A stretch of 64,000 bases of DNA from NCBI RefSeq assembly GCF_901709675.1, contig NC_051087.1:483001-547000 (forward strand), in the 5' to 3' direction. This stretch comes from Syngnathus acus. Its lineage: Eukaryota; Chordata; Actinopteri; Syngnathiformes; Syngnathidae. Of the stretch, positions 38,561-49,015 are shown one piece after another. The notes beneath the pieces were generated by a model. That model searched no databases, was not told the origin of the DNA, and saw only the letters and a list, made by a program, of their open reading frames with translations. Each line of letters opens with the position of its first letter. Within the stretch, counting starts at the first letter, position 1. The position numbers and the translations under genes were made by a program.

Positions 38561-38612
38561 TAACTCCATTCTGCATGACTCTGTTATAACTCCATTCTGC
38601 ATGACTCTGTTA
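38561..38612. repeat. Perfect 26-bp tandem duplication
   Basis: Two identical units starting TAACTCCATTCTGCATGACT, at 38561-38586 and 38587-38612. Confidence 0.9.
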
Positions 38613-39045
38613 TACCGCCCCTGGTGGCCAAGTTGCATGCACCAAAATGTGCCATAAACAATGGTTCAAGCTGCACAAATGGTTTCTCTCCATTTGATCT
38701 GTTTATTTCTTACTTTTTACAAAGTGAAATATTGCACAGTTTGTGTGCTTATTCTCATAGAGACATTACAAACGTTGATTTGTTTATTTTTAGCGCAGGC
38801 ACATTGTTCAATTTGTACTTTTCAATCATTTCATTCAAGCCATTTTGTTGCCGAGCCGAAGGCGTCAGACGTCAGTCGCTTGCTTGCTTGCTTCCTTCCT
38901 TCCTGTCTGTGTTGAACAGACGCCCACAAAGAATGACAAACTTCCATTTCGATTGATGAAGCATTTTGTAATGATTGCCTTCTTACTGGGCGCCTTTCAA
39001 GTTCGACCAGTTGTTGCGTGATAATTGCTCGTGGTTTAATTAAAC

Positions 39046-39557
39046 TAGGGTGACCAGATTTGGGTTGCTGAAAAAAAGGACACCTTCTCATATTTTTGAG
39101 GACGCCGAGGTGGTGCTCGTGGTTAAATGACAAGGTGTCTATATATCAGTATCTGTATATTGGTCAATAACGCAAAACAATATATGTACAATAACAACAA
39201 CAGATGTACAACGACAAGAACATATTTACACTAGTAAAATATGCACAGTAACAATTTTTAGTTTTATAGTAAAAAAAAAAAAAAAGTAAGTGAAAAAAAA
39301 CGACAAAAGAAGTACGACTATCGGTGCAGCATTTGAAAAAAAAAAAAAAAAGGGCTTCAGGACCCTGGTGAAAGCACGCCCAAAAAAATCTTTAATTCCT
39401 CCGTAAACGTGCATTTTCGTTTCGGCATTTTTTGTATACACTCGCTGGCAAGCACTCGCCTACTTCCTCCTCACACACACGCACGCACACACGGACATAT
39501 TTTGGGGGGCTGAAAAGTAGCACATGTCCGGGGAAAAGAGGACGTCTGGTCACCCTA
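39046..39557. mobile_element. hAT-type MITE upstream of mfng, about 510 bp
   Basis: Inverted ends TAGGGTGACCAGA and TCTGGTCACCCTA. The flanking sequence ATTAAACT occurs at 39039-39046 and 39558-39565, an intact 8-bp target-site duplication (one base is ambiguous against the element end). The interior is AT/CA-rich with poly-A tracts at 39272-39284 and 39337-39351 and no transposase. The intact duplication suggests a recent insertion. Confidence 0.85.
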
Positions 39558-39601
39558 ATTAAACTCATGATTGTTTTGGACTTGTCCCCATTTGTGGTGC
39601 C

Positions 39602-41358
39602 ATGAAGAAGAGATGGCTGGCTCGCAGGTTGCTGCTCTTCATCCTCGCCCTCTTCGTGCTGCTTTACGCCAACTTTGAGCGAGACGGCGGCGACCGCCTC
39701 TCCGTCTCGGGGATCTCGCCTGCACCGGCGGCTCGTCGTCCCCCTCCTGCGTCCGAAGCCCTCAGGCGGAACCCCCAAGCCGAGCTGCGGCTGGAGGACA
39801 TTTTCATATCGCTCAAGACCACCGGCAGATTCCACGGAACGCGCCTGGCCCTCCTTTTGGAGACCTGGATCTCCACAACCAAGTCGCACGTGAGTGAGTG
39901 AGTGGCTGCTAATTTGAGTGCGAGCGTGTTTTTGTTTTAGATGAAACATTTTATTGAGTAATAAGCTTTACGGGGAAGAACTGAATGCATGTTTAAAATT
40001 CAGACACCTCGCCGACGATTTAATATCCCACATATCCGTCCGTCATCCAAGAAAGCATGCATTCAAGCATGTGTCCAATTAGAAAGTGTGAAATGTTACT
40101 TTGCTGCCGAATTATTATTATTATTATTATTATTATTTGCAACATTTATTCAAATGCGTCGTCAGTTATGTCCAATCGCCACGGTTACGGTTGCACTTTC
40201 CAAGAATTCATTCTTGACAGCAGAAATGGTTCCTATTAGCAAAAACTAGTCGTCTAAGTTGGTTGGGGTTTGGTGCAAAATTGCTCATGCAGCTTTACAG
40301 AGCGCTGTCTGTCTAGCTGTCACAAGACACCGACAGGAGTTGACAGGAAGCCGAGCCTCTCGACATGAAGCGGAAGTGCAGAACAGGAAGTAGTTGACAC
40401 AAGCCGACCGACCCCATCTTCTCACTTCTCACGTCACGTGCGGCGGCGCCACCTCGGCATCATGACATACATGTTCTGTCGTCAATCCACACGTGGTCAT
40501 TTTCTCCCCTTTTTCCTCTTGCAGACGTTCATTTTTACAGACAAGGACGATGACCACCTGAAGGCCCAAGGTACGAGAGGGAGGTCAAGTTTAGGTCCTA
40601 AGTCAGCCCACTCCACTCACAGAATGTGATTTCTTTTCTACCGGAGGCTACAACGTGGTCGTGACGGGCTGCCGGTCGGACCACAGTCAGCAGGCCCTGG
40701 GGTGCAAGATGGCCGCCGAGTACGAAGGCTTCCTGGCGTCCGACAAGAGGCGAGACGCCAACGCATGCTGGATTGCTTTCGGGAGTGCCGGCACAAATCC
40801 CGCGCGCTGCGTGGCGTCGCTCGGCCGACCTGCTGACGTTTGTTTGCGGGCGCTCCTCAGGTGGTTTTGCCACGTGGACGACGACAACTACGTGAACGGC
40901 CAGGCTCTCGTGGCCACGCTGGCCGACTTCCCGCAAGACGGCGACATCTACGTTGGCAAGGCCAGCCTGGACAAACCAATCACGGCGCACGAGCTCATGG
41001 AGGGAAACCAAACGGTACACTGAATATGAACACGTATTCATTATAGCGCTCATGTATTATACTGCCCCCGGTGGCCAAGGCGGGCAACCACAAGTAGCAA
41101 GCGACACAATCATTTGGATTGCAGCATTAATGCGCAAACTGTTTAACACGTCACATTGAATTTAATGATGCCATTTTTTAAATAAACTCCATATTATTGA
41201 GTGTGATTTTTCCTTATTTCAAAACATCAAACATATTTGAGTGGAGAGCAGGCACCGATATATTTAGAAATAAATCTCTGAAGTCACTTGATCAGGTCTT
41301 GAAGGACAGTTGGGTTTTTTTTTGGTCTGACATAAAAACAGCAGCATATTTGTCATTT

Positions 41359-41399
<41 letters not shown>

Positions 41400-42081
41400 C
41401 GCGCGCAGAGGCAAGTGAAGTTCTGGTTCGCCACCGGAGGAGCAGGCTTCTGTTTGAGTCGACGTCTGGCCCACAAGATGTCCCCCTGGGCTCGGTACTT
41501 GCGGACTCTCCGTTCATCTCTCACTCGTGTCAGAAGCGGCCTTCGATAAACGCTGCGCGCGCATTCAGCGGGCCTCGCTTCCAGGAGACGTCGGCGAAGA
41601 TCAGCCTGCCCGACGATTGCACGGTGGGCTTCATCGTGGAGGAGCGCTTGGGCGTCTCCATGGTGCACTGCCCTTTGTTCCACTCGCACTTGGAGAACCT
41701 CATGCTGCTCGACCGCGCCAGCATCCCGCAGCAGGTACGTGCGCGCTGCCCTCTAGTGGAGACACGCGGACATGCAGCAAGGATCGTATCAGCACCTCCG
41801 TTCACTGTGCAAAAAGAAAGAAAGCGCTTTCCACAGCGCGCGCGCGCGCACGCCATAAACTGCTTTGGGCGTTAGGTGACTCTGAGTTACGGGCCGCTTG
41901 GGGACAAGATGAACAGTGTGGAGCTGAAAGGAAGCTTCTCCAAAGAAGAAGATCCATCCAGGTCAGTGGTCAATCATTGATTTCAAATAAATACATAAAA
42001 AAGGACAGATAATAGTTGGTCCTCATCAGGTTCAAGAGTCTGCACTGTTTGCTGTACCCGCTGACCCGATGGTGTCCCTGA
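39602..42081 (+). CDS. mfng: Fringe glycosyltransferase, manic fringe-like
   Basis: This Golgi enzyme adds GlcNAc to O-fucose on Notch EGF repeats and so tunes ligand response. Exons: 39602-39889, 40525-40570, 40647-40749, 40861-41014, 41409-41494, 41569-41734, 41876-41961, 42030-42081 (326 residues, phases agree). A type II anchor (MKKRWLARR then a hydrophobic stretch at 10-23) is followed by [42 protein letters not shown] with the metal-binding DDD at 152-154, [38 protein letters not shown], and a C-terminus at [23 protein letters not shown], the LPQQ-like IPQQVTLSYG and EEDPSRF favour manic over radical or lunatic fringe. Intron 3 has a GC donor. Confidence 0.92.
40111..40138. repeat. (ATT)n microsatellite in mfng intron 1
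   Basis: About nine ATT units. Confidence 0.9.
41361..41406. repeat. (GT)n(GC)n tract abutting mfng exon 5
   Basis: About 15 GT units pass directly into GC units, and the final GCAG is the 3' splice site (AG at 41407-41408). Confidence 0.95.
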
Positions 42082-42499
42082 AGTGCCCTCGGGGAAAACC
42101 GGGCTCACCTCTTCAGAACCTCATCATGCGCGTGACTGTCTCCTTCGACGAGGGACTCGTCAAACGTGTTCTTTGATTCGCTTCAAGTGTAGCCTACATA
42201 GGCTGCATTTGTGGAAAAAAAAAGAAAACAAGATTGCAATTCACATTTCTTCTGGAACGCATAATGGTGAAGACATTATGGCATCCAAAAGTTGAAAAAG
42301 ACTTTTGAATGACAGCAACTGCCAATCATTGAAATACTTCTGTCAATAAAGTGTATTGATTTTCATCATTCAATTCAGTCTTTACTGCTTGCTAGTCGCC
42401 AGGTGGCAGTAGGGCGTGTCCTACCTGCCTGCAGCAGCAGCCAATCATATTGCAGCGGGGCGTGCCCTCGACTTGGCGGGAGGTTACTTCCGATTGCAG
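42082..42499. other. mfng 3' UTR and short intergenic gap
   Basis: The left two thirds is the mfng 3' UTR, ending after the AATAAA at 42345-42350. The remainder is presumably the promoter of the gene starting at 42500. Confidence 0.65.
42345..42350 (+). terminator. mfng: mfng poly(A) signal
   Basis: AATAAA about 265 bp after the mfng stop codon. Confidence 0.75.
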
Positions 42500-42597
42500 A
42501 TGGCGGCCATGCTGTTGCTCGTCGCCCTACCGTTCCCTGTTGTCGCAAACGCCAGACAAGAGCCAAAAGCTACACAGCTGCAGTCAACACCTCGATG
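42500..42597 (+). CDS. Exon 1 of an unidentified signal-peptide protein
   Basis: ATG at 42500 in a good context (GCAGATGG) opens 32 codons plus two bases before a strong donor (GATG, then GTGAGT). The peptide MAAMLLLVALPFPVVANA is a textbook signal peptide, followed by a polar stretch (RQEPKATQLQSTPR). The exon must continue with a codon beginning TG. I do not recognise the protein. The clean exon at 63159 cannot follow directly: in this phase it reads TGG TGT CGG TGA. At least one intermediate exon would be needed if they belong together. Confidence 0.5.
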
Positions 42598-45361
42598 GTG
42601 AGTGAGCGTCTTTCTCACATATGATTGCTCAAATGCGGACTTATGTATTTTCGCTGCCCGATGTCACGAGCGGCTCGAACACGGCCACCTTGTCACTTAT
42701 TTGATTCCAATGCTTAAAATGTTTGCAGCTGTAAAACAAGTGTTATTGTTGTTTGGGAAGTATTTATTCACTGCAAATCCAATTTTATGATTCAAGTCGC
42801 ATCATATTTACACGAGCACGGGGAAAGTAAGATGTAGGGCCACAAGCAGCCGCCAGAGGGCGACAGCACGTCATGTAACGCTTCTAATGATACGTTCTTC
42901 CGTGGGCAGAAAGTGAGTTCATTGTGTGTGCTCGAGAATGAGCACACGTGCATGTTGACATTGTTTGCACATGCATTTGTATCGAGTACAGTTTGCGTTT
43001 CAGCTTGTTTTGTTTCATTTCATTTGTTTTGCATTCAGTCTTCCAAATTCAAAGACGGCCTTGTCAAAGTGAGACGAGTTGAAAAGCAGTGTCGCCCTCT
43101 GCTGTCTCGAGTGTCACTTTGCCAGCGTCACGTGAGCAGATCAGAAGAGGTGAGCCAAGATGCCCGAATGTGGCTTCATGTGCTCATTTGAGTGGCTTGT
43201 ACGGTTCCAAATGTGAATGCGTGTGCTTGCACGTACCTGTTGTGTGCAGTGGTGCCGCGACACGTGCCGGTGTGCTTTTTGTGCGCCATGTGCATTAACG
43301 TGCATGCGTGCGGATGTAGATGGATTTGTCCGGTGTTTGCGTGTTGACAGCTCAGCGGCTCACTGATCCACCACCTGCTTGCTTGTTTGCAAGCGTGCCC
43401 CATGAATCCATCCGTCTTGCCACCTGAAGCGGCGTTTTCCTCAGCTGTGCGTGTTCTCGTCGCTTTTTTTCGTTTTGATCAACATTTTGGACATTTCCGC
43501 CTCGGGCAGCAATGGCGGCGGCCACCAGTGAAGCCTCAAGTAGCATGTTAGCTAGCATTAAGCGGTCACATTTGTAGACAGAATTTTGGGGAGGGAAATG
43601 CTGTTCGTGTCATAGGTAGGAACGGACGACTTTGAGGGGAAAGATTTGATGATACTACGAAAAGCTTGCGTGAATTTGTTACGGCCACGAGTAGTATTTG
43701 TGCTGGTCTAAGAGAAACGCACGCACGCACGTGCGCGCTCATCGGGCCGAGGAGAGACGGACGGCGCTCGCCTCCCTGCTGTTGCCATGACGACAGCAGC
43801 CAGAGCCGCGCTTGAGATTCCCCGCGTGTTCCTAAGCCCCCCCCCCCCAAGCGGACCACCCCATCAACGGCGCATCTTCATCCTTGCTTGACTTCCTCTT
43901 GGTCTCTGGAAGTAAGCGCAGCATCTTGGATGCCGTCACAGCATCCTCCAATCAGCACGGTGTGTCGCTCCGCCCGTTTCCATAGGCGACCCGCTGCCTT
44001 GGTAAACGATATCTTAAATCAACTTAATTTATTTTTGGAATTTCTTTCCCTTCGGGGGTCAGCCAGAGGGGGCAGTATTTGGACAGCCCCCCTGGCCCGC
44101 GCCGATTGGTTGATTCATGACTTTGCCGGCCGGTAATTGGGCGCTGACAGCGGGGCGCGAGTGGTGCCGAGCGATGATTGATGGCTGCTGCCGTCCGTCG
44201 CCACCTCGCCTTGTTGCAGCCCAGATGTACTGTATGCGCTCCAAAATACCACGTCAACTTTTTCCCATTCTCCCCAGACACTGGATTAGGTACACGGCCA
44301 AGTCACATCCAGTACCAAATGTGTGTTTGTGTCATTCTGGGATCTGTTCCTAATATTTTGAGCCCATTTAAAGATGATCAAATCTATATTTTGAAAAATC
44401 TTCGGGGAGCAATTCATCCCAATTTTTGGTTTGGCAGAATGTGTCCATTTGGTTTTGCAGCCTTCAAAAATGAAGTTGCTAATAGTTCTTGACTGATGGA
44501 TGGGATCCATATCGCTCCCGGTCGTCGTCCTCCTCGTTACTGCCACTTTTCTCATCCCGTCTGCATTTTTCCCTCCTCTGTGACTTTGCCGCTGTGGATT
44601 AGTTAGTCTTTGCAAAGCTGTTTGTTTTTTTTTTTTTTTTCTTGAATTTACAAAAGGGAGATGACGGACCCCCCCCCCCCCCCCCCCCCCCCACGTTTTG
44701 GGTCCTTGGACAAAATGTTGACTTGCTACCATCCTTGTTTTCTTTCCATCAGCACCTTCCATATGTCTTTGTTTCTGTCCTCTCATTTTCCATCTTTCTT
44801 ATTTTGTCGGCATTTTTTTGTTTGCATACCATTTTGTCGTTTTATCTTTAACCTTCATTCTTCACACCATTTAGGTTCTCCCCCCCCCCCCCCCCCTTTT
44901 TTTTTGGTGGTTTTTTTTTTCTCCTCTCCTGTGCTTACTGTACGTGTGTCAGCGCCGCAAGTTGGGCAAGAGGCTGTTAGCCCCAATTCACCAGCACCCT
45001 CCATCCTGACCCCCCTCCCTCCCCTCCCCTCCTTCCCCTCCCCTCCCTCCCTTCCCTTCCAGCAGCGAGCGCACCGTCTCTGCCATCACCGCTCCTTCCT
45101 TCACTCTCGCCTTCCTCCTCTGCTGGAACGCACCGAAGCTCTTCCTCCGTTGTGGATCGTAGCTCGGCCAAGCGGCGACGGACCTCCCCCCCCCCCCCCC
45201 ACACACACACACGGCCACCCGCCTCCACCGGACAAGGTAAAACAGGCGCTCACATTATGTTGAGCATTTCTTCACTTTTGGGCTGCGGAAGCGTGAGCTG
45301 CATGCACACAGATGCCGACCGGACTGCTTCTTTGGGGGGGGGGTTGCGCGGCGCGGCGCAT

Positions 45362-45388
45362 GGGTGTGTGTGTGTGTGTGTGTGTGTG
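45362..45388. repeat. (TG)n microsatellite
   Basis: About 13 GT units. Confidence 0.9.
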
Positions 45389-45978
45389 AGTGCGTGATGA
45401 AGACAGAAGAGGAAGAAACACGTGCGTGCCAGCCATTCCATATTGCGGCATTGGTCAGGAGGAAGCACATCTGCTTGAATGCGTGTGTGCCTGTGACATG
45501 CGTGCGTGTGCCTTTTGATTGACAGCTGAAGGAGGGGGGGAGGGAGGGAGGGAGGGAGGAGGGGACTCGTGAGGGTGGGGGGTGCGTCCTCCTCAATTGA
45601 CTTGATTGATTGGCTTTCGGGCACCCTTCCTCTCACTGCTGGTCACATGAGCGGCGGGCGAGCTGCTGTTTCGCATGACTGATGGATTGAGCTTTTCATT
45701 TTTGGCCGCTGAAGTTGTTTGGCTGAAGGGGTGGCCGTGAGTCACATCACTGGGAGGGGGAGGCTTCCAGGGGAAGGTGCTAGATTAGGGCGCTTGTCAC
45801 TCTGGCCCAGTTCGTCGGACTCTGCGGAATTGTGACTCAACTTGCGAGCAGACAATTTTGGGTGCTGACTTGGCTCAAATGGGATTCCTCAGGGTGCCAC
45901 CATAAGTACCTTTTTGTTCCACAATTGGAATTTAGTTTTAATATAATAATGATTTATATATTTCAATGTCTCTATACA

Positions 45979-45980
<2 letters not shown>

Positions 45981-46018
<38 letters not shown>

Positions 46019-46069
46019 ATGTATGTATGTATGTATGTATGCATGTATGTATATATATATATGTATGTG

Positions 46070-46104
<35 letters not shown>
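45981..46104. repeat. Compound (AT)n/(TATG)n microsatellite
   Basis: AT dinucleotides, then GTAT/GCAT tetranucleotides, then AT and GT units. Confidence 0.9.
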
Positions 46105-48679
46105 CTATATTCTTTTTAATTTTCTTCTTTCTTTCGTGGCCTGTACCTTATCTAATCTTCGAGAGCAACACCTTGACCTTTGACCGCAGGATTTTTTGTC
46201 CCGGTTTGCGTTGGGCTTGCACTCCATTTGTCGCCGCCAGCTGATTGGCAAAATGCAAAGAAACACATCACACGGCGTGCGTTTGTGATGTCGCCGGCCG
46301 GCGGGAAGCACGGAGGTTTCCAGGCTCCCACTTTCAAAACTGTCTGCCGGGAATCCGTGACAGGTTTTTGCGCGTGGCGTGTTGTGGCTTCGGGATTACA
46401 CACAAGCGAGTGAGCGGACACCAGACTGGAGAAAAAAAAAACCAATCTGTCACTTTTCTCCTGTTTTGTTTTTCGTGATGAATAATTCCTCTTGCAGACA
46501 AAAACAAAGGAGCGTCGAGAAGTTCAGCGCGAGTGTGGCGGACGGGCGGGTGGGTGGCCGGCGTTTTTCCTCCAGTCGTGTTTTGCTTTTTGTGTTCAAA
46601 TCCCTGCGTGGGCTCGCTAAGCCAACATTTCCGCCAGGCGCCGGTTTTCCCGCCCAACTCAACTCGGGGACATACCTTTGCGACTTCCTTGCATTCTTCC
46701 AGACTTTGCTGGCATTCTCTCCATTTTTTCCAGATTTCCTTGTGTTCTTTTGAACCTGGTTGTGTTCCTCTCACCTTTCTTTTAGCTTCCTTGCGTTCCG
46801 TCATTGCTGCGCTCGTCAGTCCCTTGAGCAAGTGTTTACGTAGTCTTCCGCCCACACCCCCCCATGGCCCAATTTCTCCAAAGGGAACCATAAAAGTTTC
46901 ATTTCATCTAATCTAAGAAGCTTGTAATGGAAATGGGACGTTTCCCGCATCCTGTCGAAACGTCCAAATTATTTAAGGTGTTGGCTTCCTCGGGGCGCAC
47001 GCGGGCTGGCGTATTGGACCAAAACAAGTCGGGAGGGGGAAAAAAAAAAAAATTTGATTTCGTCATCTGACGATGAAGAATCAGCTCCATAGATATTGTT
47101 CCCCAAATTTCAAGCACGCGTAGTAGACGCCGAGTTGTGACAGCAAAGATGTCTTCGCCGCTAATCAGGAAAGTCAACTCCATCAGGTTAGAGCTCGGCC
47201 AAACGGGATTTCAGCGTAAGATGTGTTGATGGCGCCCGCCAGCTGCTGCCATTGTGCTCACGCCGCAGCCGGCCGGGCCGGGCCCAGCCCAGCCCAGCCC
47301 TATCCTGACAGACGTACGCTTGCTTTCATGGCCGCTTTCCACAGACATTCACTTTAAATGACGCTTCAATTATTCAGGCGGCTGCGTGGGAAGATCACAT
47401 ACACACGTGCACGTGCATTTGGGACGAGGACAACAAAAGTTTTCCTCAAGTCTTCTCGCGGTCATTCTGAAGCGGCCACGGTAACCGGAAGGCACGTGTA
47501 AAGTGTGCGTGCGGGAAATAAGAATCATTTGAAGAAGAAAAAAAAAACTTTTTTGCAAAGTCACATTAGCCCAAAGCAGCATGCAGACAGTGCGAGTGTG
47601 AGCGCGCATCCCATTTAGGGATGGGCTCATCCATAAAGCGCCGCCGTCTCCTGCATGCTGATGTGCCTGCTTGCGTGAGCGTGCGTGCGTGTGTGTGTGC
47701 GTGCGTGAGCGTGCGTGCGTGCGTGCCGGTCCAAATGACATCCCCAGTGGGATTTTGATGTCATCAAATGAATTTATTTGGCACCAAGCGGTGATCATCT
47801 TTACTTTCTTACAAATCAAGACGCTTCTCTCTTGGAAGTTGAGCATTTTCACGCGTGGCTACAAAATGGAGTCCACATTAGAAGATACTTTGTTTATCAA
47901 CAAATAGTTTTTTTTTCCCCCCCTCTAATGACCTGATCACAAAATGCTTCACAATCATTCAAATGTTATTTAATTGCAACATTTTTTTTAAGTGATTCCA
48001 AAATTCTAAGATTTTGCAATCAGCTGAGAAGGAAAGATTATATTGCGCTTTTCAATCTTATTTGAAACAGACAACAGTTGTTTGCATGTAGAAACTTTAC
48101 TTCTTTTTTTTTTTTTTTTTAATTATAAAATGTTTCCATTTTTAATTTTTTTTTTTATAGTTGGCTTACGGTCATCGCGAGCATGTAATCGGTCAACAAG
48201 TCGTCACCCTCTTCATCCTGCATCAGCGTCATTTTTCTCCGGCCGACTTTGACTTCATTTAATTTTCTGCGCCATTAAAAGCGGGCCGAGGCGCCGTGGG
48301 CCCGATTGGCCAGCCTTTTCTTTAAATCTCACAGCAGTCGCGGCGGCAGGTTGACGGGAGGAGAAGCTGATGGATGTCAGCGCAGATGGAAAAATGGGCA
48401 AAAATGAGCTTGGCCTAAAGGAAGACACACACACACACCCACACACACACACTGGCTGGCTGGCTGGCAGACTCAGCCAAGCGGGGTTCTGGCTGAGTAG
48501 AGATTCTGGTAATTGACAGTCCAGGGTGCAGCATCCATCCTTGCATGAAGTGCAGCTTGTCTTCAACAAGCTCTGCTGGGCTCAGATAGCCTCTCGCACA
48601 CACCATAAAAAAAAAAAAAAAGCAGATTGGAACCAGCTTTGGAATGGATATAATGCGACGCAGGCGTCAGATGCTTTGG

Positions 48680-49015
48680 CCCCCCGGGGTTTGGGTCTCA
48701 AGTTTCACTTACGGTTTCAAACTCAGTTCAAATCAGGATTTCCGAGTTCTGTTGCGTTAGGAGCCCAAAAGGAGGGCTTAAGAAGGCTTAGTTCGGGTTC
48801 CAAACGTGCGGACACATTTCACTGCAGGTTTTGTTGGGCATTTGGGCTGGACTTTGGAGCCAAGAAGAGTTTGTTTGCATCTGGGCTTTCAAACAAATAA
48901 TCGGCCTCCCTTCAAGTTGCGCGTTCAGACCTGCTTTAAGATTTGAAAAGAGCTGGGCTCGGCCTTCAGGTCGAGTTTCAAATCAAATGAGGCTTTCCAG
49001 TTAACGAGCTTTTGG
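48680..49015. repeat. Second block of degenerate TTTCAA-rich repeat
   Basis: Recurring GGTTTCAAACTC, GGGCTTTCAAACAA, GAGTTTCAAATC and GAGGCTTTCC motifs resemble the block at 7860-8180. Confidence 0.45.

Larger units (their letters stand above)
38082..39601. other. Divergent TRIM-mfng intergenic region
   Basis: This separates the minus-strand TRIM gene from plus-strand mfng and contains both promoters. Besides the MITE (39046-39557) and a perfect 26-bp tandem pair (38561-38612) I see no gene. Only about 45 bp separate the MITE from the mfng ATG, so the element may contribute to the mfng 5' UTR or promoter. Confidence 0.6.

Noticed and set aside
43033-43128. Possible exon after TTTTGCATTCAG
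   Set aside because: An acceptor-like site only; the frame has no recognisable content and no clear donor.
44661-45263. A proline-rich 200-residue plus-strand frame
   Set aside because: Created by poly-C and CT-rich repeats; composition alone explains it.
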